From positions 558,001-622,000 of the forward strand of contig CAMDCN010000001.1 of NCBI GenBank assembly GCA_945890485.1: a stretch of 64,000 nucleotides of DNA, in the 5' to 3' direction. The notes beneath the pieces are model-generated. The model was not told where the DNA came from. It worked only from the letters and a program-made list of their open reading frames with translations, and ran no database searches. Position numbers and translations under genes: made by a program. Shown here piece by piece: positions 25,382 through 34,479 of this stretch. The stretch is from Candidatus Sulfopaludibacter sp. SbA3. GTDB taxonomy: Bacteria > Acidobacteriota > Terriglobia > Bryobacterales > Bryobacteraceae. Each line of letters opens with the position of its first letter. Position 1 is the stretch's first letter.

Positions 25382-27355
25382 TTAGCGGGTCCTCCGGTGC
25401 GGCAGCGCCGAATCGCGATCGAAAGTTATCTGGCACGCGGATAGGGTGCCCTTTAGTTCTTCGTAGCCCTTCTCGGAAACCAACGTGTGATAGAGGTTCA
25501 ACGACCGCAAACTCGCCATCGCCTTCAGCGGTGCGATCCCTTTATCGGTGACGTTCGTATTGTCGATGCTCAAGTCGGTAAGCTTCGGCAGAGTCTGCAG
25601 CAGTTCGATGCCTTTGTCATTGAGGGCAGTGTAATCCAGGACAATGACTTTGAGGTTCTTGAGCGAAGCCAAGGTTTGCGCACTTACACTCCCCGCCAGG
25701 GTTCGAAACATCGAAATTCGTTCGAGGTTGGCCAGGGGCGCCAGGGCCGCCAAACCGCCATCGAGAAATCGTGTCTGATTCAGATTCAAATCCCGCATCC
25801 GGGTGAATTTGGCAATCCGGACCAGCGAGTCGTTGCCGATGTCCGTCCCCGCCAGGTGCAGCGTCTCCAGTTGGTCCAGGCCAGCGATCTGCTTGAACCC
25901 ACCGTCGGTAATCTCGGTGTAGCTCAAACGGAGGTTCGTCAATCCCGCCAACTTACCGATGGCCGGCAGCGCCCGATCATCCAGTTTAGTGGCGCCGAGA
26001 TCCAACTCCCGCAGCTTGGGCAAGGCAGCCAAGGCACCCAGGCCCGGCCCCTCAACCAGCGTTCCCGCCAGCCGCAATATTTCCAGGGTGCCCAGTTTCG
26101 AAATTGCCGCCAAGCCTGCGTCGGAAACCGTCGTGTTGCTCACATCGAGCAGCCGGAGGCGAGGTAGCGCAACCAGGGAGGCCATGCCCAGATCGCCGAC
26201 CTGCGTCGCCTGAAGGTGCAACTCTTCGAGCATGCCGAGCCTGGATAGAAACGCCAACTGCGCGTCACTTACCGGGGTAGTCGATAAATCAATCGAGTGG
26301 AGCTGCCCATTGCGTAGCGTTGACTTCCCACCGATCGCGGTTACCCATGCCACGATGGCCTCTGGAGTCTCCGCCGCGGGTTTTTCAGCCCCGGAGTTCT
26401 TGGCCCGAATCGCCGCGGCGCCAACGTACTGCACCTTTGCCTGGGGTAACGCCGCACGCAAAGCTTCGACGCCGTTTCCGGTTACGCGGCTGTAGCGCAG
26501 ATCGACATCGGTCAAATGCTTCAGGGATTGCAGCCGGGCTACACCAGCGTTCGTAATCCGAGTCCGGTAGAGATCCAGTCCCCGCAGGTTCGTCATGCCC
26601 GCCAGCACGGCCAAGCTTTCATCGGTCGCCTCGGCGCCGCGCAGGTTCAAAACCCGCAAAGCAGTCAACTTCTTCAAATGGTCGATGCCCTTGTCGGAGA
26701 CCCGAACGCCCGAAAGATCGAGCTCCTCTAGTTGGGTCAGCTCAGCCAAATGGCGCATGCCTTCATCCGTCACCATGGAATCCCGGAGGAGTAACCGGCG
26801 CAAGTCCTTGAGGTTCGCAAGACTCGCCAGCCCAGCATCGGTGAAGCGCGTGTTGTTCAAATCAAGACTGCGCAAGCCCGTGAAACCCGAGAAATCAACC
26901 TTCGAAAGGCGGCACTGGGAACATCGAAAATCGCGCAGCTTCTTTAAGCCTTGCAAGGACTGAATGCCCTTATCGCTGATGTTGATATTCGTGGCAAAGT
27001 GCCAACCGACGAAGAGCCGCTCGAGGTTCGTCAGCGTGGCGAGTGTCTTGAAGACCTCATTGGCGTCCTCATTGCCTCCGCCTGGATTCCAAACTGGCCC
27101 CGGCAGAAACAGGTCTCGCAGGCCCGTTAAGCCCGCCAGCTTTGCAAGCTCTGTCGCCGGCATTACAGACCCTGTCAGGTCGATCCCGGTGATCTTAACC
27201 TCGCCCGGAGGCAACTGACCCAAGCTACGCAAGGGTTGCTTACCGCCCTCCAGCGTCACCGTGCCTTCCCAACGGATCACCCATTCCGCCAACTCGCGCT
27301 CGGAAGCAAGCGCGAGGGTTGCTGACAACAAACACAACAGCAAGGTTCGCAACAT
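25382..27355 (-). CDS. Secreted leucine-rich repeat protein (longer of two)
   Basis: 657 residues with signal peptide MLRTLLLCLLSATLALAS. Two LRR arrays are separated by a linker near residues 305-345 (AKNSGAEKPAAETPEAIVAW). Each array has about ten repeats of the L-x-x-T-x-V-T-D-x-G type, such as LTQLEELDLSGVRVSDKGID and LPKLRELDLGATKLDDRAL. The second array begins with a domain like the N-terminus of the shorter LRR protein (IVAWVTAIGGKSTLR versus [14 protein letters not shown]), pointing to duplication. It starts 6 bases after the DUF1552 stop. Confidence 0.9.
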   Translation of the reverse strand: MLRTLLLCLLSATLALASERELAEWVIRWEGTVTLEGGKQPLRSLGQLPPGEVKITGIDLTGSVMPATELAKLAGLTGLRDLFLPGPVWNPGGGNEDANEVFKTLATLTNLERLFVGWHFATNINISDKGIQSLQGLKKLRDFRCSQCRLSKVDFSGFTGLRSLDLNNTRFTDAGLASLANLKDLRRLLLRDSMVTDEGMRHLAELTQLEELDLSGVRVSDKGIDHLKKLTALRVLNLRGAEATDESLAVLAGMTNLRGLDLYRTRITNAGVARLQSLKHLTDVDLRYSRVTGNGVEALRAALPQAKVQYVGAAAIRAKNSGAEKPAAETPEAIVAWVTAIGGKSTLRNGQLHSIDLSTTPVSDAQLAFLSRLGMLEELHLQATQVGDLGMASLVALPRLRLLDVSNTTVSDAGLAAISKLGTLEILRLAGTLVEGPGLGALAALPKLRELDLGATKLDDRALPAIGKLAGLTNLRLSYTEITDGGFKQIAGLDQLETLHLAGTDIGNDSLVRIAKFTRMRDLNLNQTRFLDGGLAALAPLANLERISMFRTLAGSVSAQTLASLKNLKVIVLDYTALNDKGIELLQTLPKLTDLSIDNTNVTDKGIAPLKAMASLRSLNLYHTLVSEKGYEELKGTLSACQITFDRDSALPHRRTR

Positions 27356-27361
27356 GGAGTT

Positions 27362-28693
27362 CTAGGCCAAAAGGCTATTGATCTTGCGGGTCGCGGTCGG
27401 GAACTTCCCGATGCCAGCACCCACAATTTCATCGGCCACCGTCATGTACACGTCGCCCGCGGTACCGGTCACTCGGGTATGGCGGCCCTTCGCCATCTTG
27501 CCGACGCCACCGGCCACCAGCATTGCCAAGCCGCTGTTCTTGTGGGGGTTGGCTTCGGCATGCTCATGGACGAAGATCAGGGCCGTGCGGTCGAACACGC
27601 TGCCGTCACCCTCGGGGATCGACTTGAGCTTGGCGACGAGATACGCGAACTCTTCCACGTGCCACTTGCAGATATCCCGCAGAACGCGCTGCCCTTCCGC
27701 TCCATCCGCGCCGCTTACGCGGCCTTCGGCGTGAGTGTAGTCGTGATGGCGTGCCGAGGTGTAGCCTAGCCAGGGGAATCGGGAAATGCTCTGGCACTTC
27801 GTCAACATGTACGACGCGACCCGCGTTTGCCGCGTCGCGAGAGCCTGCACGAGAAGATCGCTCTGCAGTTTTGCGATGCGGGGCCAGTCCTTCATGTCGC
27901 CATCAAAATCCGGTGGATCCACCCGGCGGTACTCTTCCGGCAGGGCGGCAATGGAACGCTCCAGGTCCCGGATGCCCGACATGTGTTCTTCTAATCGGTT
28001 CTGGTCGTCGGTCGGCAGCTTTTTCTTGAGGGCCGAGGCATCGTTCTGCACGGCGTCGAGGATACTACGTTTGCGGTTCACCCAACCCTCTTCGCGCTGG
28101 CCGAACAGCCGGTCGAACAGGCGGTGCGGAATCATTTCCGGTGGCAGCGCGCGCTCATAGCCCGCCCAGCTCATATTCCGCTGCATGCTCTCGCCAAACG
28201 ATTCCTGCGCGACACCAATCTGCAGCGAGCGGAAACGGGATTCGCCGCCAATCTTCGCCGCAATTACTTGGTCGACGGAAGGGCCGGACGGACCGCGTCC
28301 TGTAAACAGGGTGCCGGTCATCAGGCCACTCATCGAGTTGGTATGACCATTGCCCTGCCCGGAGGCGGCAGCGTTGTCCACGCCGCTCAGGACATGAAAA
28401 TCACGGCGGAACTGCGCCAACGGTGACAGGCATGGCGTCATGCGGTAGTCGGTGCCTTCCTCGGCTGGAATCCAGTAGCGCTCCGGAATACCGTTGCCGT
28501 TGAACCAAAGGACGAAACGGGTTTCAATCGGCTTGGCCGGCACGGCCGGGGCGGCGGCATATGCCGTGCCGTGCGAATTGAACATGGAGACGAGTGGCGG
28601 CAGGCCCACCATCACCGGGCTGCCAGCGGCGGTAAGGCCCTGTAACAGCGCCCGGCGCGAGATCCTAACGCGATTGGTAATTACGTGCGGCAT
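27362..28693 (-). CDS. DUF1552 family protein with Tat signal
   Basis: 443 residues. The N-terminus [20 protein letters not shown] is a twin-arginine signal, so the protein folds in the cytoplasm before export. The rest matches DUF1552: [17 protein letters not shown], a HVLSGVDN block and [13 protein letters not shown]. Members are abundant in Planctomycetes, Verrucomicrobia and Solibacter-like Acidobacteria and nearly always follow a DUF1592 gene, as here (29-base overlap with the upstream gene). The fold is related to the alkaline phosphatase/DUF1501 group; no activity is established. Confidence 0.92.
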   Translation of the reverse strand: MPHVITNRVRISRRALLQGLTAAGSPVMVGLPPLVSMFNSHGTAYAAAPAVPAKPIETRFVLWFNGNGIPERYWIPAEEGTDYRMTPCLSPLAQFRRDFHVLSGVDNAAASGQGNGHTNSMSGLMTGTLFTGRGPSGPSVDQVIAAKIGGESRFRSLQIGVAQESFGESMQRNMSWAGYERALPPEMIPHRLFDRLFGQREEGWVNRKRSILDAVQNDASALKKKLPTDDQNRLEEHMSGIRDLERSIAALPEEYRRVDPPDFDGDMKDWPRIAKLQSDLLVQALATRQTRVASYMLTKCQSISRFPWLGYTSARHHDYTHAEGRVSGADGAEGQRVLRDICKWHVEEFAYLVAKLKSIPEGDGSVFDRTALIFVHEHAEANPHKNSGLAMLVAGGVGKMAKGRHTRVTGTAGDVYMTVADEIVGAGIGKFPTATRKINSLLA

Positions 28694-30644
28694 GAACTGT
28701 CCCTCCAGGAGTTTCCCGAGATAGCATTAACGATAATATGAGCTCTTTGAAGCGAAACTGAGAGCGTCGGAAGTCGTCGGTCATCTTGCGGATGATGGGC
28801 CGGTCGGCGGCGGTTTCGGTCCGCCCGTAGGTATAGCGGAAATACTGTTTGGCGATGCACTCCTGGCACTGCGTGCTCTGTCCGAGCACCGCGCCAAGCT
28901 TTTCGGGCGAAGAGAACTGCGACGACGCCACGCCGGCCACAAAGCCGGTTGAGTCAATCTCCAACTCCCAAGCCTTGATCGTCTTGCCACGGTCCTCGCG
29001 GGTGCGGCCGGGCGACGTTAAGACGAATTTATCGCGCCGGGCACCGACGGCATCGAATTTCTCAAAGCCAAAACCGATCGGGTCGATCAAGCTATGGCAC
29101 GCCGCGCAGCCGGGGTTCGTCACGTGCTCCGACAGCCGCTCCCGATTCGTCTGCGGGCGGTCAGCGGAAAAGGGCGGCAGGTTCGTGTTCACACCGGCTG
29201 GAGGATCCGGGACATGCTGGCAGAGGAACTGTTCTCGAATGAAGAGGCCGCGGGCGGTCGGCGACGATTCGTCCGGTTTCGCGGTGCTGGCTAAAAACAG
29301 CGCCTGCCCCAGAATGCCTGCCCGCTCGGAAGCGGCGGGGAAGTTCACTTTCCCAAACTCCTGGGCGGGGGCGGGGACACCGTAAATCGACGCCAATTCC
29401 CCATTCACGTAGCCGTAGGGAGCCGTAAACAACTCCATGAAATTCTTGTCGTTCCACACGAGATCGTTTACGAACAGCTTGGCCTCTTCCGTCATTGCCA
29501 CCGCGGTTTCGCGGGTAAACGAAGGGTGCTTCCGCCGATCCTTGCTGGCCGTCAGGATTCTGTCGAAACGAAGCCATTGGCCGACGAACTCATTCAGCGC
29601 CTGCTTGGCGCGCGGATGGTCCATCATGCGCCGCACCTGCGCTTCGACACCCTTTGGTGTCGAAAGCTGGCCCTTTTCCGCAGCGGCAAATAGGTCCGCA
29701 TCCGGCATCGTATCCCACAGTCCGTAGGAGAGCCGGCTCGCGGTGGCATAGGGCTTCCACTTCGGGTCAGAGGTATCCTCCAGACGGAAGAGGAAATTTG
29801 ACGATTGCAACATCGCCTCAATCACCAATTGCGCACCTTTCAGAAACTCTTTCTCCGCCGAGAACAAAGCCTCATAGCGCTTCTGTTCGCCAGCGTCCAG
29901 TGGCCGGCGGAACGCTTTCAAACCGAAGTCCTTCACGAATTTCGTGCGACAGGCAGGTGAGGCGGCCTTGCATCCGATGAGGCCGCGCGTATCGCCACCA
30001 CGCAACGCGCTCTGCGCGATCTTTTCGGCCGCTTCGCTGTATCCTTCGATCAGCAGCGGCGACAAGCTTTGCGCCTGAATCTGATTCCGGAAGCCGTTCA
30101 CGAAATCTTCGGGCGGAAAGCGGTCCGCTGGACGCGAGCCGTCGCCCAACAGATCCTTCACGGTCTGATTGTACTGGCTATGGGTAAGGCGTCGAAGTTC
30201 AACGCGGGGTGCCGGACGCCCACCGCCAGATTCTTCTTCCTCTCGATATTGCAGCGCTTTAGCCAACTCATCGCCCGAGAGCTTCGTCAGTTGGTCGATC
30301 CAAGCGCGCACAGTTGCCTCTTCCGGGCTCCCAGGCTTGATCCGTTCGCCGCCTACGTGGCCTACCCGCTTGGTCGGCTTCTCGAGCAACAAAGACTTGG
30401 CCGGATCCAGGCGCTCCACCAGATTCACGAGCGAGCGCCCAAACGCTTCAATCCGATCCGGAGACACTTCCCCTTCCGGGAAAAGTAGGCGAGTTCCAGC
30501 GGCCACGCCGTCGGAGTTATGGCAAGAACGACACTCCGCTTTTTCAAATACAGCGTAGGCACCCTTGGCAAAAGAGGCACGTGCTTCTTGCGCCAGCAAA
30601 GAAAACGAAAGCATAAGAAAGACGATCGAAATCCTGATGAGCAA
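28665..30644 (-). CDS. DUF1587/1592/1588/1585 cytochrome-like protein
   Basis: 659 residues with a TTG start supported by GGAGG seven bases upstream. After the signal peptide come a heme-type motif CRSCHN near residue 38 and then DUF1587 ([18 protein letters not shown]). DUF1595/1592 follow ([13 protein letters not shown] and [16 protein letters not shown]), then DUF1588 with a second heme-type motif [19 protein letters not shown], and DUF1585 at the end (RMDDFRR-like [17 protein letters not shown]). It probably binds c-type heme and acts with the DUF1552 protein, whose gene overlaps its 3' end by 29 bases. It is the first gene of the run ending at the sulfatase. Confidence 0.92.
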   Translation of the reverse strand: MLIRISIVFLMLSFSLLAQEARASFAKGAYAVFEKAECRSCHNSDGVAAGTRLLFPEGEVSPDRIEAFGRSLVNLVERLDPAKSLLLEKPTKRVGHVGGERIKPGSPEEATVRAWIDQLTKLSGDELAKALQYREEEESGGGRPAPRVELRRLTHSQYNQTVKDLLGDGSRPADRFPPEDFVNGFRNQIQAQSLSPLLIEGYSEAAEKIAQSALRGGDTRGLIGCKAASPACRTKFVKDFGLKAFRRPLDAGEQKRYEALFSAEKEFLKGAQLVIEAMLQSSNFLFRLEDTSDPKWKPYATASRLSYGLWDTMPDADLFAAAEKGQLSTPKGVEAQVRRMMDHPRAKQALNEFVGQWLRFDRILTASKDRRKHPSFTRETAVAMTEEAKLFVNDLVWNDKNFMELFTAPYGYVNGELASIYGVPAPAQEFGKVNFPAASERAGILGQALFLASTAKPDESSPTARGLFIREQFLCQHVPDPPAGVNTNLPPFSADRPQTNRERLSEHVTNPGCAACHSLIDPIGFGFEKFDAVGARRDKFVLTSPGRTREDRGKTIKAWELEIDSTGFVAGVASSQFSSPEKLGAVLGQSTQCQECIAKQYFRYTYGRTETAADRPIIRKMTDDFRRSQFRFKELILSLMLSRETPGGTVHAARNYQSR

Positions 30645-30649
30645 AAATG

Positions 30650-30654
30650 CCTCC
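30650..30654 (-). promoter_or_regulatory. Ribosome binding site that fixes a TTG start
   Basis: GGAGG on the minus strand lies 7 bases before the TTG at 30644 and gives the DUF1592 gene its signal peptide. The next in-frame ATG lies 10 codons downstream, inside the signal peptide, and has no comparable site. Confidence 0.7.
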
Positions 30655-30689
30655 TATCGCGATACCAAACATAATATCGCTTGCGAAAA
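30655..30689. promoter_or_regulatory. Dyad elements upstream of the DUF1592 gene, possible operator
   Basis: TATCGCGATA (30655-30664) is a perfect palindrome. Its right half plus 30675-30680 forms a second dyad, GCGATA-N10-TATCGC. The region also has a loose resemblance to a Xer/dif site (minus strand CGCAAGCGATATTATG), but about 2 bases shorter than the 28-bp standard. An operator for the operon is the simpler reading. Confidence 0.3.
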
Positions 30690-30756
30690 ACTTTTGCCAC
30701 GGGGTCGTTTCAAAATTTTCATTTCGCCGAAGTGGCAGATCAGGTTGGCGCTAGGA

Positions 30757-31053
30757 CTATAAGTCAATGTCACGGAGAGGCGGCGGGGCATCGTCACGCT
30801 CCTTGGCCTTCTGAAAAAGGTCGTCGAACCGGCGCGACAGTGTCTCCTGCTGTCGCCGATGCCCGGCGAGCGCATCGGAAAATTGCTGATCCCGCTGAGA
30901 TCCGCTCTGCTTTAGCTTGGCGACCTCACTTGCCAGATCAAATGTCGCTGCTTTCGACTCGGGCCCACGGTGCCCAAGCACCGTTTTCCGCTCCGGATCG
31001 ATGGTGAGTACGCCCTGGCAGCAAGGGCAGGTGACGTCGAACGGGTCCCACAT
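30757..31053 (-). CDS. Small zinc-ribbon-like protein with coiled-coil tail
   Basis: 98 residues. The N-terminus has a CPCC knuckle (VTCPCCQGVLTIDPE). A second Cys pair is not present, so full zinc binding by four cysteines is not seen. Residues about 40-90 are charged and Gln-rich and probably form a helix or coiled coil (EVAKLKQSGSQRDQQFSDAL). The family is unknown to me; similar short proteins occur in Acidobacteria. It stands alone between the DUF1592 operon and the CpaE-like gene. Confidence 0.65.
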   Translation of the reverse strand: MWDPFDVTCPCCQGVLTIDPERKTVLGHRGPESKAATFDLASEVAKLKQSGSQRDQQFSDALAGHRRQQETLSRRFDDLFQKAKERDDAPPPLRDIDL

Positions 31054-31214
31054 GACTTCAGCTTATCCGAAAGTCAGGTATTTTCCCGAATACTCCTCGA
31101 AAATCTGTTGGTCTCTCTAAAGCTCTTTCCTAAGGCAGCCGATAATCCCCATATGGACTCGGAGTCTGTTTCTAATCCATTCAGCGCGCCGGTTCTCGTG
31201 AGGAGGCAATTCTG

Positions 31215-32435
31215 ATGTTGCGAGGAATCATCATCAGTCCTGACCGGGAGCTCGCCGATCAACTCGACGACCTGCTGGCTCAGGTGGGAATGGTCGGCGT
31301 TACCCGAACGCTCGACCGTTACCCCAATGCCGTCGATCTACAACGTACGCTCCGTGCTCACGCACCGCAAGTTGTGTTCCTCAGCCTGGCGTCAGTGGAT
31401 GATGCCATTTCCACAGCGCAAGCGGCAGAGGTCGCCTCTCCCGGCATTCAGATCATCACGATCAATCATACGACCAACCCCCAAGCCCTCCTTGAGCTGA
31501 TGCGGGTGGGTATCCGGGAGTTCCTTGGAGCGCCGTTCAAAGCCGATGAACTGATCGATGCCATTGGCCGAATCAGTGAGAACCTTCAGCGGAATCCGAT
31601 CGCATCCTTCGAGTCGGACTACATCTACTCTTTTCTTCCCGCGAAGCCAGGGGTTGGCGCCTCCACCATCGCGATGAACGTGTCGGCCGCGGCCGCCAAG
31701 CTTGGCAACTGCAAGACGGTTTTGGTCGACCTCGACCTGAACTCCGGAATGCAGCGCTTCATGATGAAGCTCGACAACGAGTTCTGTATCACCGATGCCG
31801 CCGAGAACTCTTTCAAAATGGACGAGGCGCTCTGGCCGCAGTTGGTGACGTCCCTCGGAGACCTGGACGTTCTCCACTCAGGCCGCCTCAATCCCGGCCA
31901 CCGAATCGAGCCGTCCCAAATGCGCCATCTCGTCGAATTCATGCGCCGCTACTACCGGCTCATCGCGATCGACTTGTCTGGCAACATGGAGAAGTACTCG
32001 ATCGAGATCATGGAGGAATCGCGCCGGATCTTTCTGGTTACGACCGCCGAGATTTCGTCGCTACACCTTGCTCGCGAACGCTACAACTATCTAAAGACGC
32101 TTGATCTCGGCGACCGGATCGAACTCGTTCTGAACCGCAGCCACAAGCGGTCGGCCATCGACACCAAGCAAATCGAAGATCTGCTCGGACTTCCCGTAAA
32201 GGTTGCTTTACCGAACGACTACCAAGGTGTCAGCCGGGCCCTCACGGCCGGCAAGCCGGTCGATACCAACTCTGACCTCGGCCGGGAGTTCAAAAAGTTA
32301 GCCTACGCTCTCGTCGAACGCGATCCATCGCAAGAAGTTGCCAAGACCAAACAGAAGCAAAGCGCTCTCAGTGGCATACTGTCGATTCTGCCTGGCACGG
32401 GTTCCTTGTTTTCCGAGAAAAAGTCTACCGCCTGA
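31215..32435 (+). CDS. CpaE/TadZ-like pilus-assembly ATPase
   Basis: 406 residues; AGGAGG sits 8 bases before the ATG. The N-terminal 125 residues form a receiver-like domain (MLRGIIISPDRELADQLDDL, VVFLSLASVDDA). The C-terminal domain is a MinD/ParA-type ATPase with a deviant Walker A at about residues 143-152 (KPGVGASTIAMN), VLVDLDLNSG and LIAIDLSGNMEKYS. CpaE/TadZ proteins localise Tad pilus machinery at the cell pole or membrane. The Flp pilin genes are 7.4 kb downstream; the secretion ATPase, platform and prepilin peptidase genes are not in the window. The tail (about 35 residues) is low-complexity. Confidence 0.9.
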   Translation: MLRGIIISPDRELADQLDDLLAQVGMVGVTRTLDRYPNAVDLQRTLRAHAPQVVFLSLASVDDAISTAQAAEVASPGIQIITINHTTNPQALLELMRVGIREFLGAPFKADELIDAIGRISENLQRNPIASFESDYIYSFLPAKPGVGASTIAMNVSAAAAKLGNCKTVLVDLDLNSGMQRFMMKLDNEFCITDAAENSFKMDEALWPQLVTSLGDLDVLHSGRLNPGHRIEPSQMRHLVEFMRRYYRLIAIDLSGNMEKYSIEIMEESRRIFLVTTAEISSLHLARERYNYLKTLDLGDRIELVLNRSHKRSAIDTKQIEDLLGLPVKVALPNDYQGVSRALTAGKPVDTNSDLGREFKKLAYALVERDPSQEVAKTKQKQSALSGILSILPGTGSLFSEKKSTA

Positions 32436-32686
32436 CCTGTCGGTTCAAACCGGCTACCCGACTCGAACATCGCAACATAGTCCAACCAACGTGCGACGGT
32501 GGACAGGAGACAGCAAGCGTCCGGGTTTTCTTAGAGAACTTGCCCGAGAAGGCCGGTGGCGATGTCAGCGGCCTAGTAGGCAAGTAACCGCGAAACTCAC
32601 ACGACTCGACCGGGGCAATTTTGGTTGAGCGTTCTATCACTTAATAAAGGTGAAAGAGCCGATTAAACTGGCGTAGGAGCGGACTC

Positions 32687-34462
32687 CTAAAAGATGAACG
32701 CCAGGCCGCCTCGCAAGGTCCGCGGGGTCGGCATTAGGAGAACTCCTCGGCCTTGCCCACCGTCCAAGCGCTGGTACCCGTTCGAGAGTGCGTTGCGCAA
32801 CTCGACAATCGCTTCCAGGCGTCCCGACCACAGCCCCAACCCTGGCAGCGGCTGTCGTATCTGAATATTTAAACCTAGTTCCGGAGAGAATCCTTGCGTC
32901 AAATGCCGATGCATCGGCAGCGAGCTCTCTCCGTCGGTATGCAGGTAACTTACGACGAACCGTGTCGAAGTGCCAGGAGCCACTCCCGACGTACGCACCG
33001 CTATCCAATTCCGCTGCACTTGCCGCAAAACGCGACGCACATCGCCAGCCGTCGCCACGATCGCCGCCGAGGAGTTTGCGTCCAGTGTTCCCGCGTTTCC
33101 CACTGCCACCGAAGTGCTCCAATTGCTCGTCCACTGGTGCGTCGCCGAGATCATGGCTCCCCTTCGTTGGTAGCTCCCGACATTGAGCACGGCACCGCTC
33201 GAAAACGGATCCGGCAACACCTCGGCCCGATCCAAAACGTCAGTAGCCCCCAGGGCAAGCATCGTCCCGTTGGCTACCCGCTCCTCAAACAACGCCGCGG
33301 TCACTTCCGTATCCCGTCCGAGCTTCCGCCGGTATGCTAGCTCAAAATTGCCAGTTCGCTGAACATGCACGCGACCATCTCGCAGCGAAACCCGCGGAAA
33401 GGCGCTGACGGTGCCAACATCCTGACCCAACTGCGCTTCGTTCGCCCCACCCTGTGATCGGAAGATCTCTTCGGGAGGAGCGCCGCTGGAGAACGCAGCT
33501 TGGATTTCATCATTGGCCGTGATTTTGTATGTCAACCGCGCAAACGGACTCAACAGGTTGAGCCGGTCGTAAAACGTGACAGACTCCAACTGGGCTCCGT
33601 ACAATACGTCGAGGCGGTCGCCCACCGATATCCTGTCGAGCGCCGCAGTCGACAACGTCCGGACGGGCGGCGCCTGCGCGCCTTGGCCGACCACGAACAA
33701 CTGTCGCACCGTCAGAAGGACTTCCGGAGAAAAGCCGCCGTTCAGAGCCGAGTTTTCGGCCGAGCGGCTGAGCCTAGTCCGTAGCGACGCAGCGGGCGCG
33801 CCGCCCCGCGATGCATAGCCAAGGTTTCCCGTCACCTGGAGTTCGTGCTTGTTCAATACCGAGGTCGCCACCGCGAAAGCCGTCCCGAGATCGGGCTGCC
33901 CGCCGAACACCCCGTTCGCGCTGTCCCCCGCCTGCACCCGGACCACACCGCGAGTATCCCCAAACACGGTAGTCGACTGTCGATCCGCTTCCGGTAAGAA
34001 CCGCAGTACCGGCCGTGTCGACATGGAACTGCGCAAAACCCACTTCCAGTCGTCCGTCATGAGATTGGCCGGCGACTGGGTTGAATAAACCAATTCGACC
34101 GAACTCATCAAACTGGCCAGATTGATAGCCAGGAAGCTGCGCATGCCGGGCTGAATCATAATGTTCTGGCGCACGGCTGGCAAAAAGGAGGGTAGGCTCA
34201 CCCGGACGCTATACGAATCTGGCGGCAAAAAGTCGAACCCAAATGCGCCTTTCTCGTTGGTCATCACCTTCTTGACCAGCTTGTCAAAGCGATTAAACAG
34301 GTAGACCGCCGCGCCCAACTGCCCACTGCCGGATGCGTCAGAAACCACACCCACGATCGTTCCGTGCAACCGTCCCACCGGATCACCGGCCGCCGAACAC
34401 ACTCCGCCTGCCGCGCCCCAGAGAAGCGCCATTGCGGCGAGCTGACGACAGCTCAATCTCAT
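32687..34462 (-). CDS. Outer-membrane beta-barrel protein with carboxypeptidase-regulatory-like N-domain
   Basis: 591 residues with a signal peptide (MRLSCRQLAAMALLWGAAGG). Residues about 30-110 form a CarboxypepD_reg-like beta sandwich (GTIVGVVSDASGSGQLGAAV, FGFDFLPPDSYSVRVSLPSF), as at the start of Solibacter TonB-dependent receptors. The remainder is a beta-strand-rich barrel ending in phenylalanine (GGLAFIF), the usual outer-membrane insertion signal. A TonB box and canonical plug domain are not recognisable, so it may be a reduced receptor or a non-TonB barrel. It lies 17 bases behind the GWxTD gene and is probably cotranscribed with it. Confidence 0.8.
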   Translation of the reverse strand: MRLSCRQLAAMALLWGAAGGVCSAAGDPVGRLHGTIVGVVSDASGSGQLGAAVYLFNRFDKLVKKVMTNEKGAFGFDFLPPDSYSVRVSLPSFLPAVRQNIMIQPGMRSFLAINLASLMSSVELVYSTQSPANLMTDDWKWVLRSSMSTRPVLRFLPEADRQSTTVFGDTRGVVRVQAGDSANGVFGGQPDLGTAFAVATSVLNKHELQVTGNLGYASRGGAPAASLRTRLSRSAENSALNGGFSPEVLLTVRQLFVVGQGAQAPPVRTLSTAALDRISVGDRLDVLYGAQLESVTFYDRLNLLSPFARLTYKITANDEIQAAFSSGAPPEEIFRSQGGANEAQLGQDVGTVSAFPRVSLRDGRVHVQRTGNFELAYRRKLGRDTEVTAALFEERVANGTMLALGATDVLDRAEVLPDPFSSGAVLNVGSYQRRGAMISATHQWTSNWSTSVAVGNAGTLDANSSAAIVATAGDVRRVLRQVQRNWIAVRTSGVAPGTSTRFVVSYLHTDGESSLPMHRHLTQGFSPELGLNIQIRQPLPGLGLWSGRLEAIVELRNALSNGYQRLDGGQGRGVLLMPTPRTLRGGLAFIF

Positions 34463-34479
34463 GAACTCCAGGAAAATAG

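Noticed and set aside
32436-32470. GGTTCAAACC, resembling a tRNA T-loop, after the CpaE-like gene
   Set aside because: No matching T-stem, acceptor stem or anticodon arm can be formed around it.
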